This document shows, piece by piece, positions 17,364-26,100 of a stretch of 64,000 bases of DNA. Each line of letters begins with the position of its first letter. Position 1 is the stretch's first letter. Location of the stretch: positions 2,356,001 through 2,420,000 of the forward strand of contig CAVWCQ010000008.1 in the NCBI GenBank assembly GCA_963753545.1, written 5' to 3'. Source of the DNA: CAVWCQ01 sp963753545. Lineage in GTDB: Bacteria; Chloroflexota; Anaerolineae; Aggregatilineales; Aggregatilineaceae. The position numbers and the translations under genes are program-made. Below the pieces are notes generated by a model. It was not told the DNA's origin and searched no databases. It saw only the letters and a list, made by a program, of their open reading frames with translations.

Positions 17364-18309
17364 TTGGCGTACTATTCACACCTGCCACCCAGACCTTTCT
17401 CTGGTCGCTCAGTCCGCAGGCCCAGGCGTTTTCCCTATCTGATAGGATGTCTTATGATTCTGGGCACGCCGTTTCTGTGTGCCGTGCTCTGTCTGGGAAG
17501 CTATCTTATCTTTCCACCCAAATCGACCAATATTGCGGTTTTGGGAGTCGATGCCCGTCCCGGTGAACGTTATCTCACTCGGACCGATACCTTCATGCTG
17601 CTGAACGTCAAACCGTCCCGCCTGCGGGTGAGCCTGTTCTCGATTCCCCGTGACGTTTTTATCGACGTGCCCTACTACGGCGAACAGCGGATCAATACGA
17701 TCAACGCCCTGGGCGAACAGGAGCAGGAAGGAAACGGCCCGGCCTTGATTAAGGCCAGCGTGCAGCAGAGCTTCGATATCAACGTGGATTATTACATCCG
17801 GCTGGATTTCAACGGCTTCATTGATTTGGTCGATGCGGTTGGCGGCATCGATGTCGATGTGCCGCACTACATTATCGACTATGAATATCCCACGATGGAT
17901 GGTGGGACGATCACCGATCGAATTTCAACATGGAAAGCAGCATATGAACGGTGAGCGAGCCCTCCAATATGCCCGCACCCGGCATGCCGACGATGACTAT
18001 CGCCGCGCTGAGCGCCAACAGCTTGTGGTCGATGCGCTTGTACGCAAGCTTTCTGATCCCAGGCAGATCGCACACTTGCCGTCTATTCTGAAGGCTGCTC
18101 AGAACAATCTGGACACGGACCTGAGTACGTGGGATATGATCCGGTTGGCCCCAGGGCTGCTGCTGGGATGGCCAGACAGAAGCGCCCGCGTGATGGACCG
18201 TGAGGATCTGCTAGGGCGCGACGCAGGGTACGCCATACCGAATTATGACAAACTCCGACCCTGGATCAGAGACACTTCAATTAAGTACAGGCCATTTGGG
18301 GGCAATTAA
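17364..18309 (+). CDS. LytR-CpsA-Psr (LCP) family protein, frameshifted
   Basis: About 314 aa if one extra G near 17916 is removed; as it stands, the first frame stops at 17954 and the second is open to 18309. Start is TTG at 17364 with AGGAAG 7 nt upstream. It has a short cytoplasmic N-terminus, one membrane anchor (LIGCLMILGTPFLCAVLCLG), then the LCP domain outside: VLGVDARPGE, TRTDTFMLLNV, SIPRDVFIDVP, RINTINALGE and the late arginine motif GERALQYARTRHADDDYRR. LCP enzymes transfer polyisoprenyl-linked glycopolymers onto peptidoglycan or proteins. Its neighbours do not define the polymer, although a broken O-antigen ligase lies 8 kb away. The 3' end contains a short direct repeat that supplies the stop codon. 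Confidence 0.78.
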
Positions 18310-18317
18310 GTACAGGC
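18278..18317 (+). repeat. 15-bp direct repeat spanning the LCP stop codon
   Basis: CAATTAAGTACAGGC occurs at 18278-18292 and again at 18303-18317, 25 bp apart. The first copy is coding (IKYR); the second is in another frame and provides the TAA stop at 18307-18309. A small tandem duplication is the simplest origin. Confidence 0.7.
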
Positions 18318-18328
18318 GCATAAACACC

Positions 18329-18350
18329 AGGGGCAGTTTGTACTGCCCCT
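18329..18350. terminator. Hairpin between convergent LCP and hypothetical genes
   Basis: AGGGGCAGT (18329-18337) pairs perfectly with ACTGCCCCT (18342-18350) around TTGT. There is no clear T-run on either side, so it may be a weak terminator or only a transcript-end stem. It overlaps the stop of the minus-strand gene by two bases. Confidence 0.5.
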
Positions 18351-18771
18351 AGCGGTTAAACTCTTCCTGCAAACGCTGGTATGCGCCCTGCCACTCGCTG
18401 GCATCCCGCGTAAATTTGGTTATTTTGATATCGGCAAAATGCTCGAATAAGCCGGCCATCACAGTAGGGAGTGTTTCCCAGGAGTCATTGCGGATCACGT
18501 TTTCCACGCTGGCCGATGCATTACCTGTCCAGACCCAGCGCTGGCGCAGTTGCTCGGCCTTGATCCAATAATCTCGCTTTTCCCAGGCGGCAGCAGATGC
18601 TTCGATGCCCTCGTCAATATCGCGCAGACAAAAAACCAGCATGGCGGTCATATCTTTCGCCTCGTCATCCAGTTCTTTTTTCTGGCTCAAATGGCGCAGC
18701 AGTTCGGCAACCGTTCGCATCAATTGGTTGCGGATTTTACCAGGATCATTGGTGTTCAAAACACGGCTCAT
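18349..18771 (-). CDS. Conserved-looking hypothetical protein, mainly helical
   Basis: 140 aa; I do not recognise a family. The ATG at 18771 has GGAGTCC upstream. The sequence is charged and predicted to be almost all helix ('IRNQLMRTVAELLRHLSQKK', 'DEAKDMTAMLVFCLRDIDEG', 'AEQLRQRWVWTGNASASVEN'). It has no membrane segment, signal peptide or metal motif. Composition and codon use look like neighbouring real genes, and no other frame is better, which supports coding. It lies between the LCP gene (convergent) and a histidine kinase on the same strand 91 bp upstream. A small cytoplasmic adaptor or regulator is possible, but nothing shows this. Confidence 0.6.
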   Translation of the reverse strand: MSRVLNTNDPGKIRNQLMRTVAELLRHLSQKKELDDEAKDMTAMLVFCLRDIDEGIEASAAAWEKRDYWIKAEQLRQRWVWTGNASASVENVIRNDSWETLPTVMAGLFEHFADIKITKFTRDASEWQGAYQRLQEEFNR

Positions 18772-18862
18772 TTTGCTTCAGGACTCCAATACTCGTGATA
18801 ATGCGCTGCTCTTATGCTTGCAACCTTACTGGCATAAGAGCCTGATGTCAAGACCGAGGATT

Positions 18863-19906
18863 TCAGGCAAGTGGCAGGGCAAGATCGATTTGGAAATAAG
18901 CATTATCGCGTCCGCGCAAGGTCAAATATCCCTGCTGGCGTTCGGCTAACAGACTGGCGACATAAAGCTGCATCCGGTGCAGATAGGGCCGCCCCGATTC
19001 ACTCAAATCGCGGGGATGCATCAGTCGGAACAGAACGGCTGCATCCTCCGGTTTCAGATCGGGGGCCTTGTGCTGGATGATGATATGAGCATGAACCGGG
19101 TCATAGTCAAGCCAGATCAAGACAGGTTCGCTGGCAGGGCTTTCTTCGAGCGCAAATTCAACCAGAATATGCAAAATCTTATGCAAAGCGGGGGGCGCAA
19201 TGGAAGCCATGGGATAATTGCCCGCGCCGTTCCGGTAGTGAAGTTGGCTGACTGGAAGACGATGCCGGGCATCAGCCAGCCACCCTTTGACATAGCTATC
19301 CAGCGACACCTGTTCTGCCTGAAATTTCTGTGTATTGGCTTCCAAAAACATGATATCGAGGGCGATTTGCGTGTAATGGCTGAGCTGGTTGGCGTTCTTG
19401 ATAATATGCTCCAGGAACTCCTTCTGTTCGTCCTCGGCCAGCTTACCTCTGTTTTGATACATCAACTCAGCGAAACCTAAAATGGTACTCAGAGGCGTGC
19501 GTAAGTCATGCGAAATCATGCTCAAGAACGACTGTTTGGCAACCTCTAACTGCCCCTGAATAGGTGCATCACGGAAAATAGTCAACAGGCCTTCCAGGTG
19601 CTCATTCTCAATCAACGGTGTCTGCTCCCAACCAAGCCGCTGGGGAGGGTGTACCTGGACCCGCAGATTGCCCCATTGAGCGCGGTCTCGAAGATCAGTC
19701 ATAGCCAGTAGAGCGCGCAGTTCAGGAATGGAGCCTTCTGTTTGCAGCAGCAGTTGATCAACCGTTTGGGGAACATCCACGAGATGGAACAACCTCTGCA
19801 AACATGGATTCATCAGACATACGGTGCCCGATAAGTCGATCACCAGTATGCCCTCGTTCGAGGTTTTGCACCACGTTTCCAGAGCCTGTAAGCGGACCAT
19901 GTCCAT
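18863..19906 (-). CDS. Histidine kinase-like protein with PAS-like domain and degenerate ATPase domain
   Basis: 347 aa, no membrane segment. Residues about 10-110 are PAS-like (NEGILVIDLSGTVCLMNPCL is the typical start). Residues 123-190 are a HisKA dimerisation domain with a good H-box, SMISHDLRTPLSTILGFAEL, phospho-acceptor His133. The C-terminal part should be the HATPase domain but lacks its landmarks: there is no N-box Asn (LHKILHILVEFALEE), no D-x-G-x-G motif (DYDPVHAHIIIQHK) and no second glycine box. It may be unable to bind ATP and act as a phosphotransfer or sensor partner. No response regulator gene is adjacent. The alternative is a very divergent but active kinase. Confidence 0.7.
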   Translation of the reverse strand: MDMVRLQALETWCKTSNEGILVIDLSGTVCLMNPCLQRLFHLVDVPQTVDQLLLQTEGSIPELRALLAMTDLRDRAQWGNLRVQVHPPQRLGWEQTPLIENEHLEGLLTIFRDAPIQGQLEVAKQSFLSMISHDLRTPLSTILGFAELMYQNRGKLAEDEQKEFLEHIIKNANQLSHYTQIALDIMFLEANTQKFQAEQVSLDSYVKGWLADARHRLPVSQLHYRNGAGNYPMASIAPPALHKILHILVEFALEESPASEPVLIWLDYDPVHAHIIIQHKAPDLKPEDAAVLFRLMHPRDLSESGRPYLHRMQLYVASLLAERQQGYLTLRGRDNAYFQIDLALPLA

Positions 19907-20091
19907 AAGAAACTTAGCCGTTTATCTGCATATAACTGCGCTTTCATAACATTAGACCAGGAGTGCAAACAATGCAATAAAAACTTAGTATAAAAGCCCT
20001 TACCTGACCAAACTAAGGCAAAGGAAATCACTAGGATTTCCGCTAGCGTTTATGTTATCATCTGCATTGAAATCCAACAGTGAGTTTATCG

Positions 20092-20775
20092 ATGACTGAA
20101 TTTCTGTTAATCCGCCACGCGGTTAATGATTTCGTAAAAACGGGCAGGCTGGCTGGATGGACGCCGGGCGTTCACTTGAACCAGGACGGGCAGGTGCAAG
20201 CTGCGGCACTGGGTGATCGTCTGGAAAAAACGTCACTGGCGGCGATCTATGCCAGCCCGTTGGAACGAACAATGGAGACTGCGCAGGCCATCGCCAGCCA
20301 TCATCCGGACCTGACTATTCAGCCGCTGCCAGAAGTTGGCGAAGTGCGTTTTGGGGAATGGCAGGGAGCCAAACTGAGCCACTTGCAGCGGGAAAAGCTG
20401 TGGCAAACGGTCCAGGTTTACCCAAGCCGCGCTCAGTTTCCCGGTGGTGAAGCCATTCGTCAGGCCCAGGCAAGAGCTGTTGATGCTTTGGAAATGCTTG
20501 TTTTGCGACACCCGCACGACCGGGTTGCCGTGGTTTCGCACAGCGACGTGATCAAGCTGATTGTGGCGCATTTTATCGGCGCGCATCTCGACTTTTTCCA
20601 GCGGATTGAAATTTCGCCCGCGTCGATCACAATCATTCATTTAGGGACAGACCGGCCTTATATCATTCGTGTGAATGATACGTGCCACCTTCCCCTTCCA
20701 ACTCATGATAATCACAAAGACAGGCAGCAGGGCTTTATACGCAGCCTCTTGAAATTTAAAAATGGGAAAAGTTAA
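20092..20775 (+). CDS. Histidine phosphatase family protein (MSMEG_4193-type)
   Basis: 227 aa from the ATG at 20092 (MTEFLLIRHAVNDF); a GTG four codons upstream is possible. It has the phosphohistidine core LIRHA (catalytic His9), the second half-site YASPLERTMETAQ with a conserved Arg, the Glu in VGEVRFGEWQG, and the late His in VVSHSDVIK. These are the four active-site parts of the histidine acid/phosphoglycerate-mutase-like superfamily. Its order with DUF3090 and an SCO1664-type gene is the same as in actinobacteria, where this member is called the MSMEG_4193 family. Reaction and substrate are not known for that subgroup. It is divergent from the histidine kinase. Confidence 0.85.
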   Translation: MTEFLLIRHAVNDFVKTGRLAGWTPGVHLNQDGQVQAAALGDRLEKTSLAAIYASPLERTMETAQAIASHHPDLTIQPLPEVGEVRFGEWQGAKLSHLQREKLWQTVQVYPSRAQFPGGEAIRQAQARAVDALEMLVLRHPHDRVAVVSHSDVIKLIVAHFIGAHLDFFQRIEISPASITIIHLGTDRPYIIRVNDTCHLPLPTHDNHKDRQQGFIRSLLKFKNGKS

Positions 20776-20856
20776 GCAGCTCGTTTGTCAGTTTGCTGCT
20801 AGAGACATAGAATGAACGACATGAAGCGAATTCCATCGAAAGGGTAAAAGCGACTT

Positions 20857-21364
20857 ATGCCGCCGAATGAGATCGAACTCGACCCTGTTGATTTTGTCAC
20901 TATTGGAACCGTCGGGCCAAAAGGTCGGCGGCTTTTCCATTTGCAGGCAGGGCAAGGGTCTCAAATCGTCACACTCATTCTGGAAAAGGAACAGGCGCGA
21001 GCATTATCGGAAGCAATCATTGAAATGCTCACCGATCTAACCCAGAAATACCCGGGATCTGAGCGAAATCGTCCATACCCCAAGCCCAGATATGTCACTT
21101 CGCGATCCCGTTGATCCATTGTTTCGGGTATCGCAGATGGGACTGGGCTATGATGAATCGCGCAATATGGTTGTGCTGGTCGCTCAGGAGCTGGTGGCTG
21201 GCACTGAGGGCGAGGAGCCGCAGGATCCCGATGAACCACAGGTGGTCCGTCTGTGGGCCTCGCGTGAACAAATGCGTGCCCTGAGTGATCACGTGCAGTG
21301 GGTGGTTAAACAGGGGCGCGCTAATCCGAAGCATAATGGACATCTCATCTACTACTGGACGTAA
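20857..21364 (+). CDS. DUF3090 family protein, frameshifted
   Basis: Two frames make one protein of about 168 aa. The first (20857-21114) begins MPPNEIELDPVDFVTIGTVG with GRRLFHLQAGQGSQIVTL. The second is open from 21041 and carries MSLRDPVDPLFRVSQMGLGY. Removing one G from GGG at 21054-21056 gives the smooth join 'QKYPDLSEIVHTPSPD'. Actinobacterial DUF3090 proteins end in a small cysteine motif (CPxCG...GHxCPR). Here the end reads GRANPKHNGHLIYYWT, without cysteines, so no metal site is expected. Function unknown. Its stop overlaps the start of the next gene (TAATG), and it sits in the conserved trio with a histidine phosphatase and an SCO1664-type protein, implying a shared pathway. Confidence 0.78.
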
Positions 21365-22146
21365 TGGCTGATCAACCACCTCCGAATACCTCCTCCGATG
21401 ATCAGAAGAACTCCATCGGAAAATCAGTTGACCTCCTGCGTGTCGAAACGCTGCTGATGCAAGGTCAGCTTGCCAACACGCATGGAGTCATGCGCTGGGG
21501 ATCGAACTATGCGGTGCTTGTCACTGTCAGCGATCCGAAACTGCAAGTTGCTGCGGTTTATAAACCGCAGCGTGGTGAACGTCCACTCTGGGATTTCCCG
21601 GATGGAACGTTGTGCTATCGAGAAGTAGTCGCCTATCTGATTTCACAGTCGCTTAACTGGGAACTGGTCCCGCCAACCGTTCTGCGCGATGGCTTTCACG
21701 GCATTGGATCGCTGCAACTGTTTATCGACCACAATCCGGAAGTCAACTACTTCTCTCTGAGCGACAGTTATATTCCACAGTTGCAACGCTACGCGATCTT
21801 CGACTACCTGATCAACAATGCGGACCGCAAAGGAGGGCATTTACTTCTGGATGCACGCGGAAAGCTGTGGGGTATTGATCACGGGCTGACATTTCATACC
21901 ATGCCCAAGCTGCGCACGGTTATCTGGGATTTTGAAGGCCAACAGATTGCGGATGAACTCCTGATCGCGGTCGAGCATCTTCATGAGCAGTTGCAAAATG
22001 CGGAGAGCGAACTGCGCTGCCGGGTCGCGCCCTTGTTGAGCGCTGCCGAAGTGAATGCGTTGCTTCGGCGCTCCAAGCAACTTTTAGACTGCGAAATCTA
22101 CCCAAAACCCGGACCCGGGCCGAACTACCCCTGGCCGCCCGTCTAG
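21364..22146 (+). CDS. SCO1664-family protein (PI3/4-kinase-like fold)
   Basis: 260 aa; the ATG overlaps the stop of the DUF3090 gene by one base, so translation is probably coupled. Family landmarks are visible: VYKPQRGERPLWDFPDGTLC followed by REV, then the catalytic-loop-like NNADRKGGHLLL and the metal-binding-like LWGIDHGLTFH. The middle D-R-K-G-G-H and the D-H-G resemble the catalytic and DFG-like parts of the PI3/4-kinase or HipA-like fold, so ATP-dependent phosphotransfer is plausible, perhaps opposing the nearby histidine phosphatase. This is inference from fold and neighbours; no substrate is known to me. A Pro/Gly-rich tail ends the protein. Confidence 0.82.
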   Translation: MADQPPPNTSSDDQKNSIGKSVDLLRVETLLMQGQLANTHGVMRWGSNYAVLVTVSDPKLQVAAVYKPQRGERPLWDFPDGTLCYREVVAYLISQSLNWELVPPTVLRDGFHGIGSLQLFIDHNPEVNYFSLSDSYIPQLQRYAIFDYLINNADRKGGHLLLDARGKLWGIDHGLTFHTMPKLRTVIWDFEGQQIADELLIAVEHLHEQLQNAESELRCRVAPLLSAAEVNALLRRSKQLLDCEIYPKPGPGPNYPWPPV

Positions 22147-22239
22147 CCTATCGCGCTTCCTTTGCGCGTATTACTGTATAGAATCAATCAACAGCTTGAT
22201 GTCATCAAGCTGATTCCGCGTACTCTTTCCGAGGCTGCC

Positions 22240-23175
22240 ATGATCAAAGAATTTGCAACGCGCATCCGTGAAAACGTCAAACGGGTGATGGTGGGCAAAG
22301 ACGACGTCATCGACATGATGTTGATTGCCATCCTGAGCGAGGGGCATGTTCTGCTGGAAGACGTGCCGGGGACGGGCAAAACGACACTTGCCAAGTCAAT
22401 AGCAGTCTCACTCGGATGCGCCTTTCGCCGGATCCAGTTCACGCCGGACCTGCTTCCAAGCGATGTGACAGGCATTAACTTCTTCAACCAGAAAACACAG
22501 TCTTTTGAATTCCGGCCCGGCCCCATTCTGAGCCAGGTGGTACTGGCCGATGAAATCAACCGGGCGACACCCCGCACGCAAAGTGCGCTGCTCGAAGCAA
22601 TGCAGGAACGGCAAATGACTGTAGATGGCGAAACTCGCTCTCTGCCGCGCCCTTTTCTGGTGATGGCGACTCAGAATCCAATCGAACTGGAAGGCACATT
22701 CCCCCTGCCCGAAGCACAGCTTGACCGCTTCCTGATGCGCGTGCCAATAGGATATCCGACGGAAGACGAGGAAAACCAGCTTGTCGAGCGCTTCCGGCAA
22801 AACGACCCGTTGGAGATGTTGCAGCCCGTCACCGAGCCGGAAACCGTGCTCAGCCTGATCAAGCAGGTGCGCAGTGTTCATATGGCGGAAGCGGTGCAGA
22901 ACTATCTGGTTAACGTTACACGCCAGACGCGGCGATCTGAGGAAATCTATCTGGGGGCGAGTCCACGCGCAACGCTGGCCCTCTACCGTACCGCGCAGGC
23001 GCGGGCAGCGATCCAGGGCCGCGATTTTGTTCTGCCGGACGATGTAAAGTCGCTGGCCCCGTATGTACTGACCCACCGCATCCAGATCAACCCGCAAACG
23101 CGGTTGAGGGGCCGACAGCCGGAAGATATTGTGACCGATGTTGTGAATACGATTGCTGTGCCTGTTGAGCGATAA
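22240..23175 (+). CDS. MoxR-family AAA+ ATPase
   Basis: 311 aa from the ATG at 22240 with GAGG 5 nt upstream; the frame extends further up but without similarity. MoxR landmarks: Walker A EDVPGTGKTTLAKS, Walker B LADEINRATPRTQSALLEAM, sensor 1 MATQNPIELEGTFPLPEAQL, and sensor 2-like GASPRATLALYRTAQA. MoxR ATPases act as chaperones that load or mature partner complexes, and are commonly encoded just ahead of DUF58 and transglutaminase or DUF4129 genes, exactly as here (DUF58 at 23181, DUF4129 at 24559). Length is typical. Target protein unknown. Confidence 0.92.
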   Translation: MIKEFATRIRENVKRVMVGKDDVIDMMLIAILSEGHVLLEDVPGTGKTTLAKSIAVSLGCAFRRIQFTPDLLPSDVTGINFFNQKTQSFEFRPGPILSQVVLADEINRATPRTQSALLEAMQERQMTVDGETRSLPRPFLVMATQNPIELEGTFPLPEAQLDRFLMRVPIGYPTEDEENQLVERFRQNDPLEMLQPVTEPETVLSLIKQVRSVHMAEAVQNYLVNVTRQTRRSEEIYLGASPRATLALYRTAQARAAIQGRDFVLPDDVKSLAPYVLTHRIQINPQTRLRGRQPEDIVTDVVNTIAVPVER

Positions 23176-23180
23176 ACGCC

Positions 23181-24590
23181 GTGAGCCTGTTTGATTTTGA
23201 AACTCCCGAACAAGACGAACGAACCAGCCACCCTATCCAGGAGCGCGGCGATACCTTTCGGGCACTGATCGATCACCGCTGGTTCAGTTTCGCCATTATC
23301 ATGTTTATCGTCGCGGTGTTGGCGCACATTCCGGCGCTGATGGCAGCCGTAGCCTTTATGTTGGTCGTGTTGTTTTTTGCCTGGATGTGGAGCCGAAATT
23401 CGCTGCGAGGCCTGACCTACCGCCGCCGTTTCCCCTACCGCCGCTTTTTCCCTGGTGAAGAAACCGAAGTCAGCATCGAGATCGAAAATCATAAGCTGCT
23501 GCCGCTGTCGTGGCTCCAGACGGAAGATAGCTGGCCACTCGCGCTCAGCCCGACAGATACCAGTCATCTGGCGCGGTTTGAACACGATCCCGACCAGGGC
23601 AGCCTGATTAATATCTATTCGCTGCGTTGGTTCGAGCGCATCCGGCGGCGATTTACCATCACAGCCCTGCAGCGCGGCATCTACGAGATTGGCCCGGTTG
23701 ACCTCATATCTGGCGATCCATTCAGCCTGTTTGATCGCAAAATTTCCCTGCGGGACCGCCGCGAAGTGATCGTCGTCTACCCGCCTATCAAGACGCTGCT
23801 CGAACTCGGCCTGCCGCTCAAAGATCCGTTTGGAGATCGTCGAGTGCAGCGCAGTCTCTTTGAAGACCCGAACCGGACGATGGGCATCCGTGACTACTCG
23901 CCGCAAGACAGCTTTCGCCACATTCATTGGAAGGCGACAGCGCGAGCAGGCGTTCTTCAAACACGCGTCTACGAACCAACGCACAGCTTACGGGCCGTGT
24001 TGTGCCTGAATGTTGCGACCTTTGAACAGCATTGGCGCGGCGTGTGGCCTGCCATGTTGGAATACGAAATGGAAGTCGCTGCCTCACTTGCCAATTGGGG
24101 ATTAGCGGAAGGTCACTCCATGGGTATTGCTGCGAATGGTACGCTGGCCCGCGCTGATCAGCCGTTCCGCATCCCGCCCAGCCGCAGCCGTGACCAGTTG
24201 CCGCGTATTCTTGAAGCGCTTGCGGCTGTCAGTTATTTCGTCACCACAGGCTTTGACCGTTTTTTGATTGAAGAAAGCCCTCGCCTGCCCTGGGGGGCGA
24301 CCCTGGTTCTGATTACGCCTTTTCTCAACGAGTCGATCCTGGCGTCCATGATCCGTCTGCGGGAAAGTGGGCGACGCCTGGTATGCATCGCCCTGGGCAA
24401 GCAAGAACCTTCGTTTCTACCCGGCATCATTACTTACCATCTCCCGATCACTGAGGAAGAACCTCCGCTGCCGGAAGAAGATGCAGACGAAGAAGGAGCA
24501 GAAGGGAACCTGACACCCCGTCAGCGTTATTTACTGCGGCGGGCCAGAGAGGAATCAGATGAGCGTGAACGAGAAACTCCCTCCCGTTAA
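23181..24590 (+). CDS. DUF58 domain membrane protein
   Basis: 469 aa with GTG start 5 bp after the moxR stop. Two membrane segments near residues 34-67 (FSFAIIMFIVAVLAHIPALM and MLVVLFFAWMW) are followed by a beta-rich linker and the DUF58 core. The signature GIRDYSPQDSFRHIHWKATA lies near residue 235. The C-terminal half resembles a vWA fold. The tail is strongly acidic (EEPPLPEEDADEEGAEG). MoxR plus DUF58 pairs are widely conserved; the DUF58 protein is thought to be the partner or client of the MoxR ATPase. The 3' end overlaps the next start by 32 bp in another frame, indicating one operon. Confidence 0.88.
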   Translation: MSLFDFETPEQDERTSHPIQERGDTFRALIDHRWFSFAIIMFIVAVLAHIPALMAAVAFMLVVLFFAWMWSRNSLRGLTYRRRFPYRRFFPGEETEVSIEIENHKLLPLSWLQTEDSWPLALSPTDTSHLARFEHDPDQGSLINIYSLRWFERIRRRFTITALQRGIYEIGPVDLISGDPFSLFDRKISLRDRREVIVVYPPIKTLLELGLPLKDPFGDRRVQRSLFEDPNRTMGIRDYSPQDSFRHIHWKATARAGVLQTRVYEPTHSLRAVLCLNVATFEQHWRGVWPAMLEYEMEVAASLANWGLAEGHSMGIAANGTLARADQPFRIPPSRSRDQLPRILEALAAVSYFVTTGFDRFLIEESPRLPWGATLVLITPFLNESILASMIRLRESGRRLVCIALGKQEPSFLPGIITYHLPITEEEPPLPEEDADEEGAEGNLTPRQRYLLRRAREESDERERETPSR

Positions 24591-26038
24591 TCGCCCTCCA
24601 ATCAACTGGCGGCAGGAATATTTGCATATCACTGTGCTGCTGATGACTGCGCTCTGGTTCAGCCCGTGGATGGCGCTTTCACTCGGATGGTTCGTCACCA
24701 TTTCAGTATCTACCGCGCTGGCCCTGGGAGCGGTCCACATGCTGATCCCGCTGCTGTTGGTCCGGACGATGCGCTACCGCCAGACAGCGCCCCGGCGTAA
24801 GGCGCTGTTCACAGCCCTAATTATGGTCCTGGTAGTGAGCATCACCGTGCTGCTGATGCCCCAACTTGTCACCGAGTACCGAACCGAAAATCGGATCGAA
24901 GTGGAGAGCCTGTTTCACTTCGGTAAGAGTAGCCGGGTTCCTGCTGGACCACTGCTTCTGCTGTGGATTTTGCTCCTGTGGGGGCGCGGCTCACGAATGG
25001 CACATGTTTATGTCACGCTGGTACGGGCCAGTTTTGGCATGCGGCTGGGCATTCTTGCCTTCTTTTGGGTGCTGGTCTTTGCTGGTCAAACCCTGCGGGA
25101 AGACAGCCTCGCCCTGCTCCCATTTTTCTTTTTCTTTGGATTGCTCAGTTCCGGGCTGGCGCGTGCTTCCAGCCTGGGACAGGATCGGCCCGGACGCGAT
25201 ACATTGTTGGGTCGAGGATGGATTGTGTCGTTGGTGGCTATTGCGCTGCTGGTGACGCTCGTGGGGTATTCGCTGGCCCTGTGGATGGCTGGGATGAAAA
25301 CAGACCTGCTGGCCCGCACTTTTATCACCATTGGCAGCGGTTTTCTAACCCTGGTCTTTCTGATCTCGTCGCCTGTTTTGCTGCTCATTCAGGGGTTCTT
25401 TTCGCTGCTTAAGATGCTGCTGCCCGATAAGTTATCAGGTGATGTTATTGGCTATGCGAAAGACAAGGGCGGTTCGGCTCCTCATATCAACATCCCCTGG
25501 CTGGGCGATCTGGCGAATTTGCTGGGTAATGGGCTGCTAATCGCGGTTGCCGCCATGCTCATCGTCATGGTGCTGTTCCTGCTCTGGTTTCTACTGATCG
25601 TGCGCGGCGAGCATGAGGACGACGAGGATGAGGAGCGAGAAATACTCGGAACGGGGGAAGTAGTCGGCGGGCTGAAACAAGCATTCCGAGATGGATGGCG
25701 GCGTTTGGTCGATGTTTTTGGTATTTTCCGCCAGTTTGGCCTGGGGCACGATTTATTTGCCGCGCTGTCCATCCGCCGTATTTATGCCCACATGGAAAAA
25801 CTTGCCGGAGAACGCGGCTATCCGCGCGCCATTTCTGAAACGCCCTATGAATATTACCGGGAACTGGAGCGGGCCTTCCCCGGCCTGCGTAACGATTACC
25901 AGCGCATTACTGAAATCTTATATTACAGTGCGCTATGGCGATATCCCTGAGAACGAAAACGAACTCGCGGAGGTTCGGGCCGCCTGGGAGCAGATCAAAA
26001 TGGCTCGCCCTTTAGATGACACCGTCGGCACAAAATAA
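24559..26038 (+). CDS. Membrane protein with C-terminal DUF4129 domain, frameshifted near the end
   Basis: The main frame (24559-25950, 463 aa) holds about eight membrane segments, then an acidic loop and the beginning of DUF4129 (YPRAISETPYEYYRELERAF). It ends abnormally in LYYSALWRYP. Another frame continues with ITVRYGDIPENENELAEVRA and stops at 26038. Removing one T of TT at 25918-25919 gives EIYITVRYGDIPENENEL and a protein of about 492 aa with a normal DUF4129 end. DUF4129 domains usually form the C-terminus of transglutaminase-like membrane proteins of MoxR/DUF58 clusters; here no transglutaminase Cys-His-Asp domain is visible, so the protein is a reduced form. Likely part of the same membrane complex as DUF58 (inference). 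Confidence 0.75.
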
Positions 26039-26080
26039 AACGGGCGGCTCTGTGCGACCTTTGATCGCCTGGGCCACCCG
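26032..26080 (-). terminator. Rho-independent terminator of the 26.1-28.5 kb TPR gene
   Basis: Read on the minus strand: CGGGTGGC (26080-26073) pairs with GCCGCCCG (26048-26041), with an additional inner pairing, then TTTTATTTT (26040-26032). It lies 20 bp past the TPR gene stop and slightly overlaps the end of the DUF4129 frame. Confidence 0.75.
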
Positions 26081-26100
26081 TCGTGTTCGACGCAGTCAGC

